A stretch of 64,000 nt of DNA from DATARR01 sp036271335 (GTDB taxonomy: Bacteria; Acidobacteriota; Thermoanaerobaculia; Multivoradales; UBA5704), in contig DATBAW010000511.1 of assembly GCA_036271335.1 (NCBI GenBank), forward strand, positions 15,927-79,926. The letters run 5' to 3'. Every line of letters starts with the position of its first letter. Positions within the stretch are counted from its first letter, which is position 1. The position numbers and the translations under genes are program-made. Of the stretch, positions 1-9,881 are shown piece by piece. The notes below the pieces were generated by a model, which saw nothing but the letters and a program-made list of their open reading frames with translations, was not told the origin of the DNA and did not search any database.

Positions 1-2302
1 TGATCCAGCCGCCGGTGACGTTGGAGACGAAGGGGATGCGCGGCGGCGCCAGCCTCACCTTCCGCACCTCGTCGCGGAAGGGCTCGACGGCCGGGTCCAT
101 CATCGCCGAATGGAAGGCGTGCGAGGTGTGGAGCGTGCGGCTCTCGACGTCGCGCCCGGCGAGGGTCGCCATCAGCCGCTCGATCTCTTCCGGAGGACCG
201 GCGGCCACGCACATCCCGGGGCCGTGCACCGCCGAGAGGGAGACGCCGCCGCCGAGCAGCGGCGCGATCTCGGCCTCGGAGAGGGGGATCGCCAGCATGT
301 CCCCCTTAGGCAGCGACCCCATCAGCCGGCCGCGGGCCGCCACCAGCCGCGCCGCGTCCTCCAGGGAGAAGACGCCGGCCAGCGCCGCCGCCACCAGCTC
401 GCCCAGGCTGTGGCCGAGCAGGGCCTTCGGCTGGACGCCCCAGCTCATCCAGAGCTTCGCCAGCGCCCACTCGACGGCGAACAGGGCGGCTTGAGCGGCC
501 TCGGTGCGCTCCAGCTGGTCGCCGAGCGCGCCCAGGTCCGAGTCTGTCGCGGGGTCGACGAAGCTCCGCACGTCGATCCCCGCCTCGGCCTGGAACAGCG
601 CGGCGCAGCGGTCGAGCTCGGCGCGGAAGGTCTCCTCGTGGCGGTAGAGCTCGCGCGCCATCCCGGGGTGTTGCGCTCCCTGGCCGGGGAAGAGGAAGCA
701 GACCGTCCGTCCGGCGCCGTCGTAGCTGCCGGTGGTCACCCGCAGCGGGTCGCGGCCGGCCAGCAGGGCGCGGGCATCCTCGGCGCCGTGGACGGCCATT
801 GCCCGCCGGTGCTCGAAGGGCTGGCGGCCGGCCTGGAGGGTGAAGGCGATATCCGCCAGCTCCGCGTCCGGCGCCTCTTCGAGGTGGCCGGCGAGGTTGC
901 GGCTGGCGGCGTCGAGCGCGGCGGCGCTGCGGGCGGAGAGGACGAGGAGCTGCCAGGGGCGGTCGGGGTCGGTCGCGAGGGGGGGCGGCGCCTCCTCCAG
1001 CACCACGTGGGCGTTGGTGCCGCCGAAGCCGAACGAGCTGACGCCCGCCCGCCGCGGCCCCTCGGGCCAGGGGGCGAGGTCGGAGTTGACGAAGAAGGGG
1101 CTGGCCTCGAAGTCGATCTGCGGGTTGGGGCGCTCGAAGTGGAGGCTCGGCGGGATCTCCGCCCGCTCGACCGCCAGCACCGCCTTGATCAGGCCGGCGA
1201 TCCCCGCCGCCACCTCCAGGTGGCCGAGGTTGGTCTTCACCGAGCCGACGGCGCAGTAGCCCCGCCGGGCGGTGGTGCGCCGGAACGCCTTGGTGAGCGC
1301 CGCGATCTCCACCGGATCGCCGAGCGCCGTGGCGGTGCCGTGGGCCTCGACGAAGCCGATCGAATCCGCGTCCAGTCCGGCGTTGGCCAGCGCCTCGGCG
1401 ATCACCGCCGCCTGCCCCCCCACGCTCGGGGCGGTGAAGCCGGCTTTGCTGGCGCCGTCGTTGTTGACCGCCGACCCCTTGAGCACGGCGTGGACAGTGT
1501 CGCCGTCCGCCAGGGCGTCGGCCAGCCGCTTGAGCACCACCAGGCCGGCGCCGCAGCCGAAGACGGTGCCGGCGGCGCGGGCGTCGAAGGCGCGGCAGTG
1601 GCCGTCCGGCGCCAGGATCCCCCCCTCCTGGTAGAGGTAGCCGGTCACCATCGGCACGGTGAGCGAGACGGCGCCGGCCAGCGCCATGTCGGTCTCGCCC
1701 GAGATCAGCCCCTGGGCCGCCATGTGGACGGCGACCAGCGAGGTGGAGCAGGCGGTCTGCACCGTCACCGCCGGCCCCCGCAGGTCGAGCTTGTAGGAGA
1801 CCCGCGGCGCCAGCGAGTCCTTGTCGTTCCCCACCGCCAGCATGGTGGTGTCGACGCCGAGCGCCTGGAGGCGGTCGCGCAGCGGGCTCAGCGCCATCAG
1901 GTAGCTGGACAGGGTGACGCCGCCGTAGACGCCGATCACCCCCGGGTAGCGGGCCGGGTCGTAGCCGGCCCGCTCCAGCGCCTCCCAGGCGACCTCCAGG
2001 AAGAGGCGCTGCTGGGGGTCCATGATCTCGGCCTCGCGCGGCGAGTAGCCGAAGAAGCCGGCGTCGAACTGCTCGATCCCCTCCAGCATGGCGTGGGCGG
2101 GGACGTAGTTGGGCGCCGATGAGACGGCGGCCGGGATACCGGCTTCCCGCAGCTCCCGGTCGGAGAAGAAGGAGACCGACTCGACGCCGTTGCGCAGGTT
2201 CCGCCAGAAGCGCTCGGGATCGCCGGCGCCGGGGAAGCGGCAGGCGAGGCCGACGATGGCGATGTCGGTCGGAGCGGGGGTTGGAGTGGGGGCGTCGCTC
2301 AT
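1..2302 (-). CDS. Type I modular polyketide synthase, KS-AT part (3' end outside window)
   Basis: About 767 N-terminal residues are visible; the reading frame is open to the window edge, so the C-terminal domains are unknown. A ketosynthase fills residues ~12-435: active-site Cys in VQTACSTSL (~185), His in EAHGTATALGDP (~321) and His in KTNLGHLEV (~361). An acyltransferase follows from ~535 with LFPGQGAQ, GHSLGE and the substrate motif SHAFHS, the pattern usual for malonyl-CoA rather than methylmalonyl-CoA. The ATG overlaps the stop of the upstream PKS gene as ATGA, so the two are translationally coupled and probably act as successive modules. The N terminus lacks an obvious docking helix. 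Product unknown. Confidence 0.95.
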   Translation of the reverse strand, partial: MSDAPTPTPAPTDIAIVGLACRFPGAGDPERFWRNLRNGVESVSFFSDRELREAGIPAAVSSAPNYVPAHAMLEGIEQFDAGFFGYSPREAEIMDPQQRLFLEVAWEALERAGYDPARYPGVIGVYGGVTLSSYLMALSPLRDRLQALGVDTTMLAVGNDKDSLAPRVSYKLDLRGPAVTVQTACSTSLVAVHMAAQGLISGETDMALAGAVSLTVPMVTGYLYQEGGILAPDGHCRAFDARAAGTVFGCGAGLVVLKRLADALADGDTVHAVLKGSAVNNDGASKAGFTAPSVGGQAAVIAEALANAGLDADSIGFVEAHGTATALGDPVEIAALTKAFRRTTARRGYCAVGSVKTNLGHLEVAAGIAGLIKAVLAVERAEIPPSLHFERPNPQIDFEASPFFVNSDLAPWPEGPRRAGVSSFGFGGTNAHVVLEEAPPPLATDPDRPWQLLVLSARSAAALDAASRNLAGHLEEAPDAELADIAFTLQAGRQPFEHRRAMAVHGAEDARALLAGRDPLRVTTGSYDGAGRTVCFLFPGQGAQHPGMARELYRHEETFRAELDRCAALFQAEAGIDVRSFVDPATDSDLGALGDQLERTEAAQAALFAVEWALAKLWMSWGVQPKALLGHSLGELVAAALAGVFSLEDAARLVAARGRLMGSLPKGDMLAIPLSEAEIAPLLGGGVSLSAVHGPGMCVAAGPPEEIERLMATLAGRDVESRTLHTSHAFHSAMMDPAVEPFRDEVRKVRLAPPRIPFVSNVTGGWI

Positions 2303-5300
2303 GATCGGATCCTCTGGAAGCTGGTGCTGCGGTCCCGCCGGCGTTCGCCGCGGCTCGTCCGCTGGTCGAAGGGATCGGCGGCGCCCCCCTCTCCGCCCTC
2401 GACGAAGCGCGCGATGGCGGCGACCGTCGGGTGTTCGTACAGGCTGAAGGTGCGGCCGCCGAGGTCGAAGCGAGCCTGGACGGCGTGCACCACCTGGAGC
2501 CCGATCAGCGAGTCGCCCCCCAGCTCCAGGAAGTTGTCGTGGCTGCCGATCCGCTCGATGCCGAGCGCCCGGCTCCAGATCCCGGCCACCGCCCGCTCGG
2601 TCTCGTCCACGGGGGCGGAGTAGGGATTGCGGAGGACGGGGCGGTCGTGGATCGCGCTCTGGGCCTCGGCCTGGCGGGCCGGGGCGGTCGCCGCCACGGG
2701 GACCGATCCGGATTCGCCCGCGAGGCGCACCGCCGAAATCCCCCGCGCGGCGAGGAGGCCGGCCGCGGCCGCGATCTCGTCGCCCCCCTGCCAGAGGAGG
2801 GCCACGCCGCCGTTCCCCCTCCCGGTCAACGCCGAGAGGTAGCGGAACGTGGCGGGATCGGCGGTGCGGAGGGCGAGCCCCGCGGGATCGGCGATCTGCC
2901 GCGCCGCCGCGAGATCGGGGACGGAGCGGACCGCCATCCCCGCCAGCCCCACCGGCCCCGCGGCCGAGCGGCGGGCGACCAGCAGGGCGGAGTCCCCCTC
3001 GTTGGTGGCGGCCCTGGCGCCCGTGAAGCCGCAGCGGCCGAGCAGGCCCTCCCAGGCCTCGGGACCGAGCAGCGGCGTGTCCCGCCGCAGGTCGCGGTCC
3101 GCGAAGCTCCACCAGCCGTCGGCGAGCCCCCAGACCAGCGTCCCCCAGCGGTGCGGGCGGACGGTTTCGACCAGGCCGAGCAGGCCGCCGGGGGCGAGGA
3201 GCGCGCGCAGGTTCGCCAGCGTTTCGGCCAGCCGCGGCGTGGCGTGGACGACGTCGGCGCCGACGACCGCGTCGAAGCTCCCCGGGGCGAACCCCTGCGG
3301 CTCCGGATCGCGGGTGACGTCGAGCAGGCCGAAGCGGAGGAACCCTTGGGCCGCCTCGCGCGCCCGCTGCTCGGCGCGCAGCACGAAGGAGCGGCCGATG
3401 TCGGTGAACCAGTACTCGACGTCGTGGCCCGCCAGCATCGGAAGGAGCACGGAGGTCAGCGTGCCGTGGCCGCCGCCGATCTCCAGGATGCGCAGCGGAC
3501 GCTCCCGGGGCGCCGAGGCCAGCGCCTCCAGCACGCGGGCGAGCAGGAGGCGCGCCGGGTCGATCCCCCCGGCGCCCTCTCGCTCGCCCGGCCGCAGGAT
3601 GCCCCCCAGCTCGGAGCTGCCGTCGGGGTAGAGCACGGCCAACCCTGGCACCTCGCCGGCCAGGACGGCGGGGTAGTGGCGGCCGCAGTGGTCGATCAGG
3701 TCGTAGAGCGGCGCGAAGCCGGTCGCCTCCGCCTCCAGGCGCGCCCGGGCCTCGGCGGGAGCCGGCACGGTCGCCACGGCGGGGAGGAAGCGGACGGCGT
3801 CCCCATCCACTTCGGCGAGGCCGTCCTCCACCAGCACCCGCAGCAGGAAGCCCAGCAGCTCCTCGTGCTTCGGGAGCAGGCGCAGCCGGAGGCGGAGGTC
3901 GGGGAGCGGCAGGGGAGCGCCTGGCGAGACGTCGGCGCCGCTCTGCCGCAGGATGCTCACGGCGTGGCTCGCCACCAGCGGATCGGTGGCGGCCGCCACC
4001 CGCGCGGCGGGCTGAGGGTGGAATTCCGCCGCAATATCTGCCGCGAGCCGGTCGATCTCGGGCTCCGGGCCGGCGCCGTTGGGGGCGGGGCCGGCGTCCT
4101 CCCAGACCTCGCGCCAGCGCTTGCCGTTGCGCCAGGCGGTTACCGTTCCGGGCTCGAAGGGAGTGGCGATCTCGGAGAAAGTGCCTCCTCCCCACTGTAG
4201 AGACGCCCCGTGGGGCGTCTCTGGAGCGGCGGTTGCGGTGCCCGGCGTCGGGCTGTCGGGCGGTCTCACCGTTGTCTCCGCCTCGGAGACGCCCCACGGG
4301 GCGTCTCTACAGTGGGGGCGGGAGATTTGGGGTCCCTGGTCACCGTCGAGCACCTGCCAGGGGATGTTCATGCCTTCGCAGACCCCAAGCAGCGCCGCCC
4401 GCTCGGGGTCGCTCGCCCCGCCGAGCGGCTCGACCGCACCGGAAACGAGGAGATCCAGCTTCGCGTTCAAGGCGCCGTCGCGCAATGCCGCGGCGAGCTG
4501 GGGGAGGCCGGCGTTCGCCGCGTACACGATCCGGATCGCCTTGTCCCCCTCGGCGACGGCCGCCAGCAGCGCCGCGAAATCCTCCGCGCGCCCGGGATCG
4601 ACCGTGAAGGCGCCGGCCGCCAATTGAGCGTAAGCGGCGCCCAAGACCGCGACCACCGGCTCCAACCGCTCCGTCCGCAGCCGCTGGACGACCGCCGTCC
4701 CCGCTTCGCCGTCGTCGACGACGGCCAGCCAGACGGCGTTCTCGGCGCGGAGATCGATCGGCGCGGCGCGGAGGATCTGCCGCCAGAGGGGCGCCTGGAG
4801 GAACCGGCCGCGAGGGCGAGCGGGGGGCGCCTCGCCTGTTGGCGGCTCAATCCAATACCGATGCCGCTCGAAGGGATAGGTGGGGAGCGGCACGAGCCGT
4901 CCGCCGCCGCTCAGCGCGTTCCAATCCACCTCGACGCCGGCCAGCCAGACCTCCCCCGCGGCCGCCAGCAGCCCCTCGCGCGGCGAGACGGGAGCTTCCG
5001 GATGGGGGAGGGAAGAGACCGCTTCGCCGCCGTGGCGGCGGACCAGGCCGGCGAGGGTCCGCCCGGGCCCCACCTCCAGCAGCACCCGCCGGGGATCGCG
5101 CAGCAGCTCGGCCAGGGCCGGCGAGAAGCGCACCGGCCGCCGCAGCGCCTCGCCCCAGGCCGCCGGGTCGGTCGCCGCCTCGGCGGTCATCCAGCCGCCG
5201 GTGCGGTTCGACAGCCAGGGGATCTCCGGCGCCCGGGGTCGCGCGCGGCGCACCTCGTCGACGAAGGCATCCAGGACCGGCTCCAGGCTCCGCGAATGGA

Positions 5301-7455
5301 ACGCCCGCCGCACCGCCAGCGGCCGGGCGTCGATCCCCTTCGCCGCCAGGGCCAGCCGCAGCCGCTCGACCGCCTCGGGAGACCCTGAGACGACGCAACG
5401 GTCCGGCGCGTTCACGGCCGCCACCTCGGCCTCTTGAGAACCGGCCTTGCCGTCCAGCCACTTCCCGGTCTCCGCCTCGCTCAGGGGGATGGCGAGCATG
5501 GCCCCCTCGGCCGTGGACTGCATCAGCCCGCCTCGCCGCACCACCAGCCGCAGGGCGGCCGGAAGGGAGAAGACGCCGGCGATCGTCGCCGCCACGAGCT
5601 CGCCCAGGCTGTGGCCGAGCACCGCCGCCGGCTTCACCCCCCAGGCGATCCAGGTTTGCGCAAGGGCGTATTCGACGGCGAACAGCGCCGGCTGGACCGC
5701 GTCCGTCTCGGCGAGGTCGCCGCCGTCGAGCAGGCGCTTCAGATCGACCCCCAGCGGCTCCAGGATCTGGCGGCAGGCGTCGATCGCCGCCCGGAAGGCC
5801 GGCTCCCGCTCGTACAGCCCGGCGGCCATGCCGGCGTGCTGCGCGCCCTGGCCAGGGAAAAGGAAGACGACCTCGCGCTCGCCCGCCGGCGGCGTCCGGA
5901 TCGGAGCGGCGGCGAGCACCCGGAGAGCCTCCTCCCGGTCCGCCGCCACCGCGAACCGGCGCGTTTCCATGGCCTTGCGGCCGAGGCGGAGGGTCTGGGC
6001 GACGTCCGCCAGCTCGAGCTCGGGATGGGCCTCCAGATGACGGCCGAGCCGGGCGGTGGCCTCCTCCAGGACGGCGGGCGTGCGCGCCGAGAGGAGCAGC
6101 AGCTCGGGGCCGTCCACGGCCTCCCGCTCCTCGGGCACCGGCGCCTCCTCCAGCACCACGTGCGCGTTGGTGCCGCCGATGCCGAAGGAGCTGACCCCCG
6201 CCCGCCGCGGCGCCGCCGACTCCCAGGGCTCCAGCGCGGCGTTGACGCGGAAGGGGCCGGTCGCGAGATCGATCTCGGGGTTCGGCCGCGTGAAGTGGAG
6301 GGTGGGGGGGATCTCGCGGTGCTGGAGCGCCAGCACCGCCTTGATCAGGCCGGCGACCCCCGCCGCGGCGTCGAGATGGCCAAGGTTCGACTTGATCGAG
6401 CCGAGCACGCAGCTCCCCCGCGGCGCGCCGCGGAAAGCCTGCTCCAGCGCCCGCACCTCGATCGGGTCCCCCATCGGCGTGGCGGTGCCGTGGGCCTCCA
6501 GGAAGCCGATCTCCCCGGGATCGACGCCGGCGATGGCGAGGGCCATCGCCACCACCTCGGCCTGGCCGGAGACCCCCGGCGCCGTGAAGCCCACCTTGCC
6601 GGCGCCGTCGTTGTTGAGGGCGGCGCCGCGGATCACGGCGCGGATCGGGTCGCCGGCGGCCAGCGCGTCCTCCAGCCGCTTCAGCGCCACCATCCCGACG
6701 CCGTTGCCGGGCACGGTGCCGCGCGCGGCGGCGTCGAACGGGCGGCAGTGGCCGTCGGGCGAAAGGATGCCCTGCTCCTGATGCAGGTAGCCCCCCCGCT
6801 GCGGCTCGCGCGCCGAGACGCCGCCGGCCAGCGCCAGGTCGCACTGGTAGTTGAGCAGGCTCTGGCAGGCGAGCACCACCGCCACCAGCGACGTCGAGCA
6901 GGCGGTCTGCACGTCGAGGCTGGGGCCGGTCAGGTTCAGCTTGTAGGAGATCCGGGTGGTCAGGAAGTCCTTGTCGCTGGCGATCGCCACCTGCGCGTCG
7001 CCGATCGAGTTGCCGGCCGGCAGCAGGTTGTGGAGCAGATACGTGTTGAGGCTGGCGCCGCCGAAGACGCCGATGGTCCCGCTCGTAACGGCGGCGAAGC
7101 GGCCGGGATCGCAGCCGGCGTCCTCCAGGGCCTCCCAGGCGCACTCCAGGAACAGCCGGTGCTGGGGATCGAGCAGCTCGGCTTCGCGGGGGGTGAAGTG
7201 GAAGAACGGAGCGTCGAAGCGGTCGGCGTCCGCCAGCACGCCGCCGGCCGGCACCCAGCGGGGATCGGCGGCGAGCGCCGGATCGACCCCCGCCGCCCGC
7301 ATCTCCCCGGGGGTGAAGCGGGAGATCGACTCGACCCCCCGCCGCAGGTTGTCCCAGAGCGCCGCCAGGTCGCGGGCGCCGGGGAAGCGCCCGGCCATGC
7401 CGACGATGGCGATGGCCGGGACGATCCCCGGGGCGGTGGCGGACGCCTCGCTCAC
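2299..7455 (-). CDS. Type I polyketide synthase, KS-AT-(pseudo-KR)-MT-ACP
   Basis: This is a 1718-residue single-module PKS. The ketosynthase (~13-435) has Cys186 in DVQTACSTSL, His322 in EAHGTATPMGDP and His360 in KSNLGHLDAAAG. The acyltransferase (~527-830) has LFPGQGAQ, nucleophile Ser616 in GHSLGE and RAFHS (~718-722), suggesting malonyl-CoA. Residues ~880-1120 resemble only the structural half of a ketoreductase; no NADPH-binding catalytic half follows. A SAM methyltransferase (~1150-1490) shows LEIGGGHGT. A carrier domain at ~1610-1690 has Ser1649 in LGGDSL. The GTG start overlaps the permease stop as GTGA. A 128-bp inverted repeat lies in frame at residues ~1047-1089 (see the repeat entry). 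The longer open frame upstream of 7455 is antisense noise over the permease and mgtE. Confidence 0.95.
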   Translation of the reverse strand: MSEASATAPGIVPAIAIVGMAGRFPGARDLAALWDNLRRGVESISRFTPGEMRAAGVDPALAADPRWVPAGGVLADADRFDAPFFHFTPREAELLDPQHRLFLECAWEALEDAGCDPGRFAAVTSGTIGVFGGASLNTYLLHNLLPAGNSIGDAQVAIASDKDFLTTRISYKLNLTGPSLDVQTACSTSLVAVVLACQSLLNYQCDLALAGGVSAREPQRGGYLHQEQGILSPDGHCRPFDAAARGTVPGNGVGMVALKRLEDALAAGDPIRAVIRGAALNNDGAGKVGFTAPGVSGQAEVVAMALAIAGVDPGEIGFLEAHGTATPMGDPIEVRALEQAFRGAPRGSCVLGSIKSNLGHLDAAAGVAGLIKAVLALQHREIPPTLHFTRPNPEIDLATGPFRVNAALEPWESAAPRRAGVSSFGIGGTNAHVVLEEAPVPEEREAVDGPELLLLSARTPAVLEEATARLGRHLEAHPELELADVAQTLRLGRKAMETRRFAVAADREEALRVLAAAPIRTPPAGEREVVFLFPGQGAQHAGMAAGLYEREPAFRAAIDACRQILEPLGVDLKRLLDGGDLAETDAVQPALFAVEYALAQTWIAWGVKPAAVLGHSLGELVAATIAGVFSLPAALRLVVRRGGLMQSTAEGAMLAIPLSEAETGKWLDGKAGSQEAEVAAVNAPDRCVVSGSPEAVERLRLALAAKGIDARPLAVRRAFHSRSLEPVLDAFVDEVRRARPRAPEIPWLSNRTGGWMTAEAATDPAAWGEALRRPVRFSPALAELLRDPRRVLLEVGPGRTLAGLVRRHGGEAVSSLPHPEAPVSPREGLLAAAGEVWLAGVEVDWNALSGGGRLVPLPTYPFERHRYWIEPPTGEAPPARPRGRFLQAPLWRQILRAAPIDLRAENAVWLAVVDDGEAGTAVVQRLRTERLEPVVAVLGAAYAQLAAGAFTVDPGRAEDFAALLAAVAEGDKAIRIVYAANAGLPQLAAALRDGALNAKLDLLVSGAVEPLGGASDPERAALLGVCEGMNIPWQVLDGDQGPQISRPHCRDAPWGVSEAETTVRPPDSPTPGTATAAPETPHGASLQWGGGTFSEIATPFEPGTVTAWRNGKRWREVWEDAGPAPNGAGPEPEIDRLAADIAAEFHPQPAARVAAATDPLVASHAVSILRQSGADVSPGAPLPLPDLRLRLRLLPKHEELLGFLLRVLVEDGLAEVDGDAVRFLPAVATVPAPAEARARLEAEATGFAPLYDLIDHCGRHYPAVLAGEVPGLAVLYPDGSSELGGILRPGEREGAGGIDPARLLLARVLEALASAPRERPLRILEIGGGHGTLTSVLLPMLAGHDVEYWFTDIGRSFVLRAEQRAREAAQGFLRFGLLDVTRDPEPQGFAPGSFDAVVGADVVHATPRLAETLANLRALLAPGGLLGLVETVRPHRWGTLVWGLADGWWSFADRDLRRDTPLLGPEAWEGLLGRCGFTGARAATNEGDSALLVARRSAAGPVGLAGMAVRSVPDLAAARQIADPAGLALRTADPATFRYLSALTGRGNGGVALLWQGGDEIAAAAGLLAARGISAVRLAGESGSVPVAATAPARQAEAQSAIHDRPVLRNPYSAPVDETERAVAGIWSRALGIERIGSHDNFLELGGDSLIGLQVVHAVQARFDLGGRTFSLYEHPTVAAIARFVEGGEGGAADPFDQRTSRGERRRDRSTSFQRIRS
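4190..4317. repeat. REP-like inverted pair (family A) inside PKS coding sequence
   Basis: Two perfect 32-bp inverted arms (4190-4221 and 4286-4317) enclose 64 bp. Each arm is itself a hairpin: GAGACGCCCC facing GGGGCGTCTC, preceded by TGTAGA so that a GTAG tetranucleotide sits at the foot. A GTAG foot plus imperfect palindrome is the known architecture of REP elements mobilised by RAYT (TnpA-REP) transposases. The whole element is read through in frame by the PKS gene on the minus strand, giving the odd segment HCRDAPWGVS and, at the other arm, ETPHGASLQ. The same arm occurs at 46366-46449 in the opposite relative orientation. No RAYT gene is in the window. Confidence 0.9.
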
Positions 7456-9881
7456 CCCTCGGCCCTCAGGATGACGCCCGGCTCGACGCGGGCGGCGCGG
7501 CGGGCCGGCAGGTAGCAGGCCAGCAGGGCGATCGCCGCCAGCACGATCGGCGCGCCCAGGTAGTAGAGCGGATCGGCGGCGCTCACCTCGTAGAGCAGGC
7601 CGGTCAGCGCCCGCGACAGCAGGAACGCCGCCGCCACCGCGCCGATCAGCCCCAACCCAAGCCCGGCCAGCACCCAGCGGAACCCCTGCCGCAGCACCGT
7701 CGCCAGCACCTGCGACCGCTGGGCGCCGAGGGCCATGCGCACCGCGATCTCCTGCCGCCGCGCCGAGACCGAGTGCGCCACCAGCCCGTAGATCCCGAGC
7801 GCGCAGAGGATCAGCGCCACGCCGGAGAAGCCGGTGAGCAGAGTCATCGTCATCCGCCGGCCGGCCACGGCGTCGGCGACGATCCCCTCCATCGTCTCCA
7901 GCTTGGCCACCGGCTGCTCGGGATCGATCGTCTGCACCTCGCGCCGCACCGACTCGGCGATCCGCGCCGACGGCAGCCTGGAGCGCACCAGCAGATGGAG
8001 GGCGGAGAGGGGGAGGAGGGTCCCCTGGCGCGTCGACATGAAGAATTCCGGGCTGTTCGCGACCTCCGGGCCGACCTGCTGGAGGTCCTGGACCACCCCT
8101 ACGATCTCCAGCCGCAGCGGGCCGAGCATCAGCCCCTTGCCGATCGGGTCCTTGCCGGCGTAGTACTGGCGCGCCATCGCCTCGTTGATCACCGCCACGG
8201 GCGGCGACTTGGGGGTGGCCGTGGGGTCGAACTCGTGCCCCTTCACCAGCCGCGCCTGCACGGTGCGGAAGAAGCCGGGGCTCACCTCCATCAGGTAGGC
8301 GAGCGGCAGGTTGTTCAGCGCCACGGGCGGCCGCCCCTCGACGTTGAACGGCGCCTTCGACGTCCCCTGGAGCGGCAGATAGTCCGACAGCGCCGCCGAC
8401 TCCACGCCGGGGAGCGCCCGCACCCGCTCGAGCACGGCCTCGTAGAACGCCCGCTGGTGGGGGCGGTCCGGGTACTTCGCCGCCGGCAGCGTGATCTGCA
8501 GCGAGAGCAGGCCGGCGGGATTGAGGCCGAGATCCACCTGCGACAGCCGGCGGAAGCTCTGGATCAGCAGCGTCGAGCCGACCAGCAGCATCAGCGCCAG
8601 GGCGACCTCGGCGGCGACGAAGACCCCCTGCGCGCGGGCGCGGCTCGGCCCCGCCGTCGATCCCCGCGAGCTCTCCTTGAGCTGCGCGGTGGCCTGGGTG
8701 CGCAGGCCCTGGAAGGCGGGGATCAGTGAGAAGATCACGCCGGTCACCAGCGACAGCAGCAGGGTGAAGGCGAGCACCCGCAGATCGATCCCCACCTGGT
8801 CGATGCGCGGCAGATCGGCGGGGTGGAAGGCGACCAGCAGCCGCAGGCCGCTGTAGGCCAGCGCCAGTCCGACCACGCTCCCCAGCAGCGCCAGCACCAC
8901 CCCCTCGGCCAGCCGCTGGCGCACCACGCGGCCGGCGCTGGCTCCCATCGCCATCCGGATCGCCACCTCCTTGCGCCGCGCCAGCCCTTGCGCCAGCAGC
9001 AGGTTGGCGACGTCGGCGCAGGCGATCAGCAGCACCAGCGCCACCGCCCCCAGCAGCAGGCCCAGCGACGAGCGGACCTTGCCGACCAGCTGCTCGTTCA
9101 TCGGCACCAGCAGCAGGCGGAACTGGATGTCGATGTTCCCCGGATAGGCCTTGGCATAGCGGCCGTTGATCTGCTGCGCCTCGCCCGCCACTCCCCGGAG
9201 CGACGTCCCCGGCTTCAGCCGCGCCGCCACGTCCAGGAAGCCGGCGCCCATCTCGGCCATCGGCTCGGGGATGATCGCCAGCTCCTGCGCCCGCGGCAGC
9301 CAGATCTCGACGTCCTTGAAGGGGAAGCGGAGGACGTCCGGCATCACGCCGACCACCGTGTGCGGCCGCCCCTCCAGCCGGATCGGCCGCCCCACGATGC
9401 CCCGGTCGCCGCCGAAGCGCCGCCGCCAGAGCCCCTCGCTGAGCAGCGCCACGTCGCCGCCCCCCTTGGCGTCCTCGGCGGCGGAGAAGCGGCGGCCGAG
9501 CAGCGGCTCGACCCCCCAGACGTCGAAGAACTCGCTGCTGATCCGCTCGCCGTGGAGGACCTCGGGGTCCCCCCGCTCGGTCAGATTGACGTCCTCGTCG
9601 TGATAGGCGGCGATGCTGGCGAAGGCGCCGCTGTCGCGCAGCGCCCGGAACTTGGGGACCGAGAGCTCGGTCTGGTCCAGCCCCTGCTCCGGCGAGCTGG
9701 CCCAGACCTGCACCATGCGGCCGGGCTCGGGGTAGGGGAGGGGGCGCAGCACCACGGCGTCGAGCAGGCTGAAGATGGCCGTGTTGGCGCCGATCCCCAG
9801 CCCCAGGGCGAGGACGGCGATCAGCGTGAAACCGGGGCTCTGCCGCAATCTGCGCAGGCCGTACTGAAAATCTCGAAGCAC
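7452..9881 (-). CDS. ADOP-family ABC transporter permease (MacB/FtsX type)
   Basis: This 809-residue protein has the hallmark start of acidobacterial duplicated orphan permeases (LRDFQYGLRRLRQSPGFT, then a membrane segment with GIGANTAIFSLLDAV). A MacB-like periplasmic domain (~45-240) is followed by an FtsX membrane domain (~270-390), a second periplasmic domain, and a second FtsX domain (~690-800) including ARRQEIAVRMALGAQ. No ATPase is encoded beside it, as is usual for these orphan permeases. The GTG start at 9881 is preceded by GGGGAGAG. It is the first gene of a coupled operon with two PKS genes, so export of, or tolerance to, the polyketide is a reasonable inference but not shown. Confidence 0.95.
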   Translation of the reverse strand: MLRDFQYGLRRLRQSPGFTLIAVLALGLGIGANTAIFSLLDAVVLRPLPYPEPGRMVQVWASSPEQGLDQTELSVPKFRALRDSGAFASIAAYHDEDVNLTERGDPEVLHGERISSEFFDVWGVEPLLGRRFSAAEDAKGGGDVALLSEGLWRRRFGGDRGIVGRPIRLEGRPHTVVGVMPDVLRFPFKDVEIWLPRAQELAIIPEPMAEMGAGFLDVAARLKPGTSLRGVAGEAQQINGRYAKAYPGNIDIQFRLLLVPMNEQLVGKVRSSLGLLLGAVALVLLIACADVANLLLAQGLARRKEVAIRMAMGASAGRVVRQRLAEGVVLALLGSVVGLALAYSGLRLLVAFHPADLPRIDQVGIDLRVLAFTLLLSLVTGVIFSLIPAFQGLRTQATAQLKESSRGSTAGPSRARAQGVFVAAEVALALMLLVGSTLLIQSFRRLSQVDLGLNPAGLLSLQITLPAAKYPDRPHQRAFYEAVLERVRALPGVESAALSDYLPLQGTSKAPFNVEGRPPVALNNLPLAYLMEVSPGFFRTVQARLVKGHEFDPTATPKSPPVAVINEAMARQYYAGKDPIGKGLMLGPLRLEIVGVVQDLQQVGPEVANSPEFFMSTRQGTLLPLSALHLLVRSRLPSARIAESVRREVQTIDPEQPVAKLETMEGIVADAVAGRRMTMTLLTGFSGVALILCALGIYGLVAHSVSARRQEIAVRMALGAQRSQVLATVLRQGFRWVLAGLGLGLIGAVAAAFLLSRALTGLLYEVSAADPLYYLGAPIVLAAIALLACYLPARRAARVEPGVILRAEG

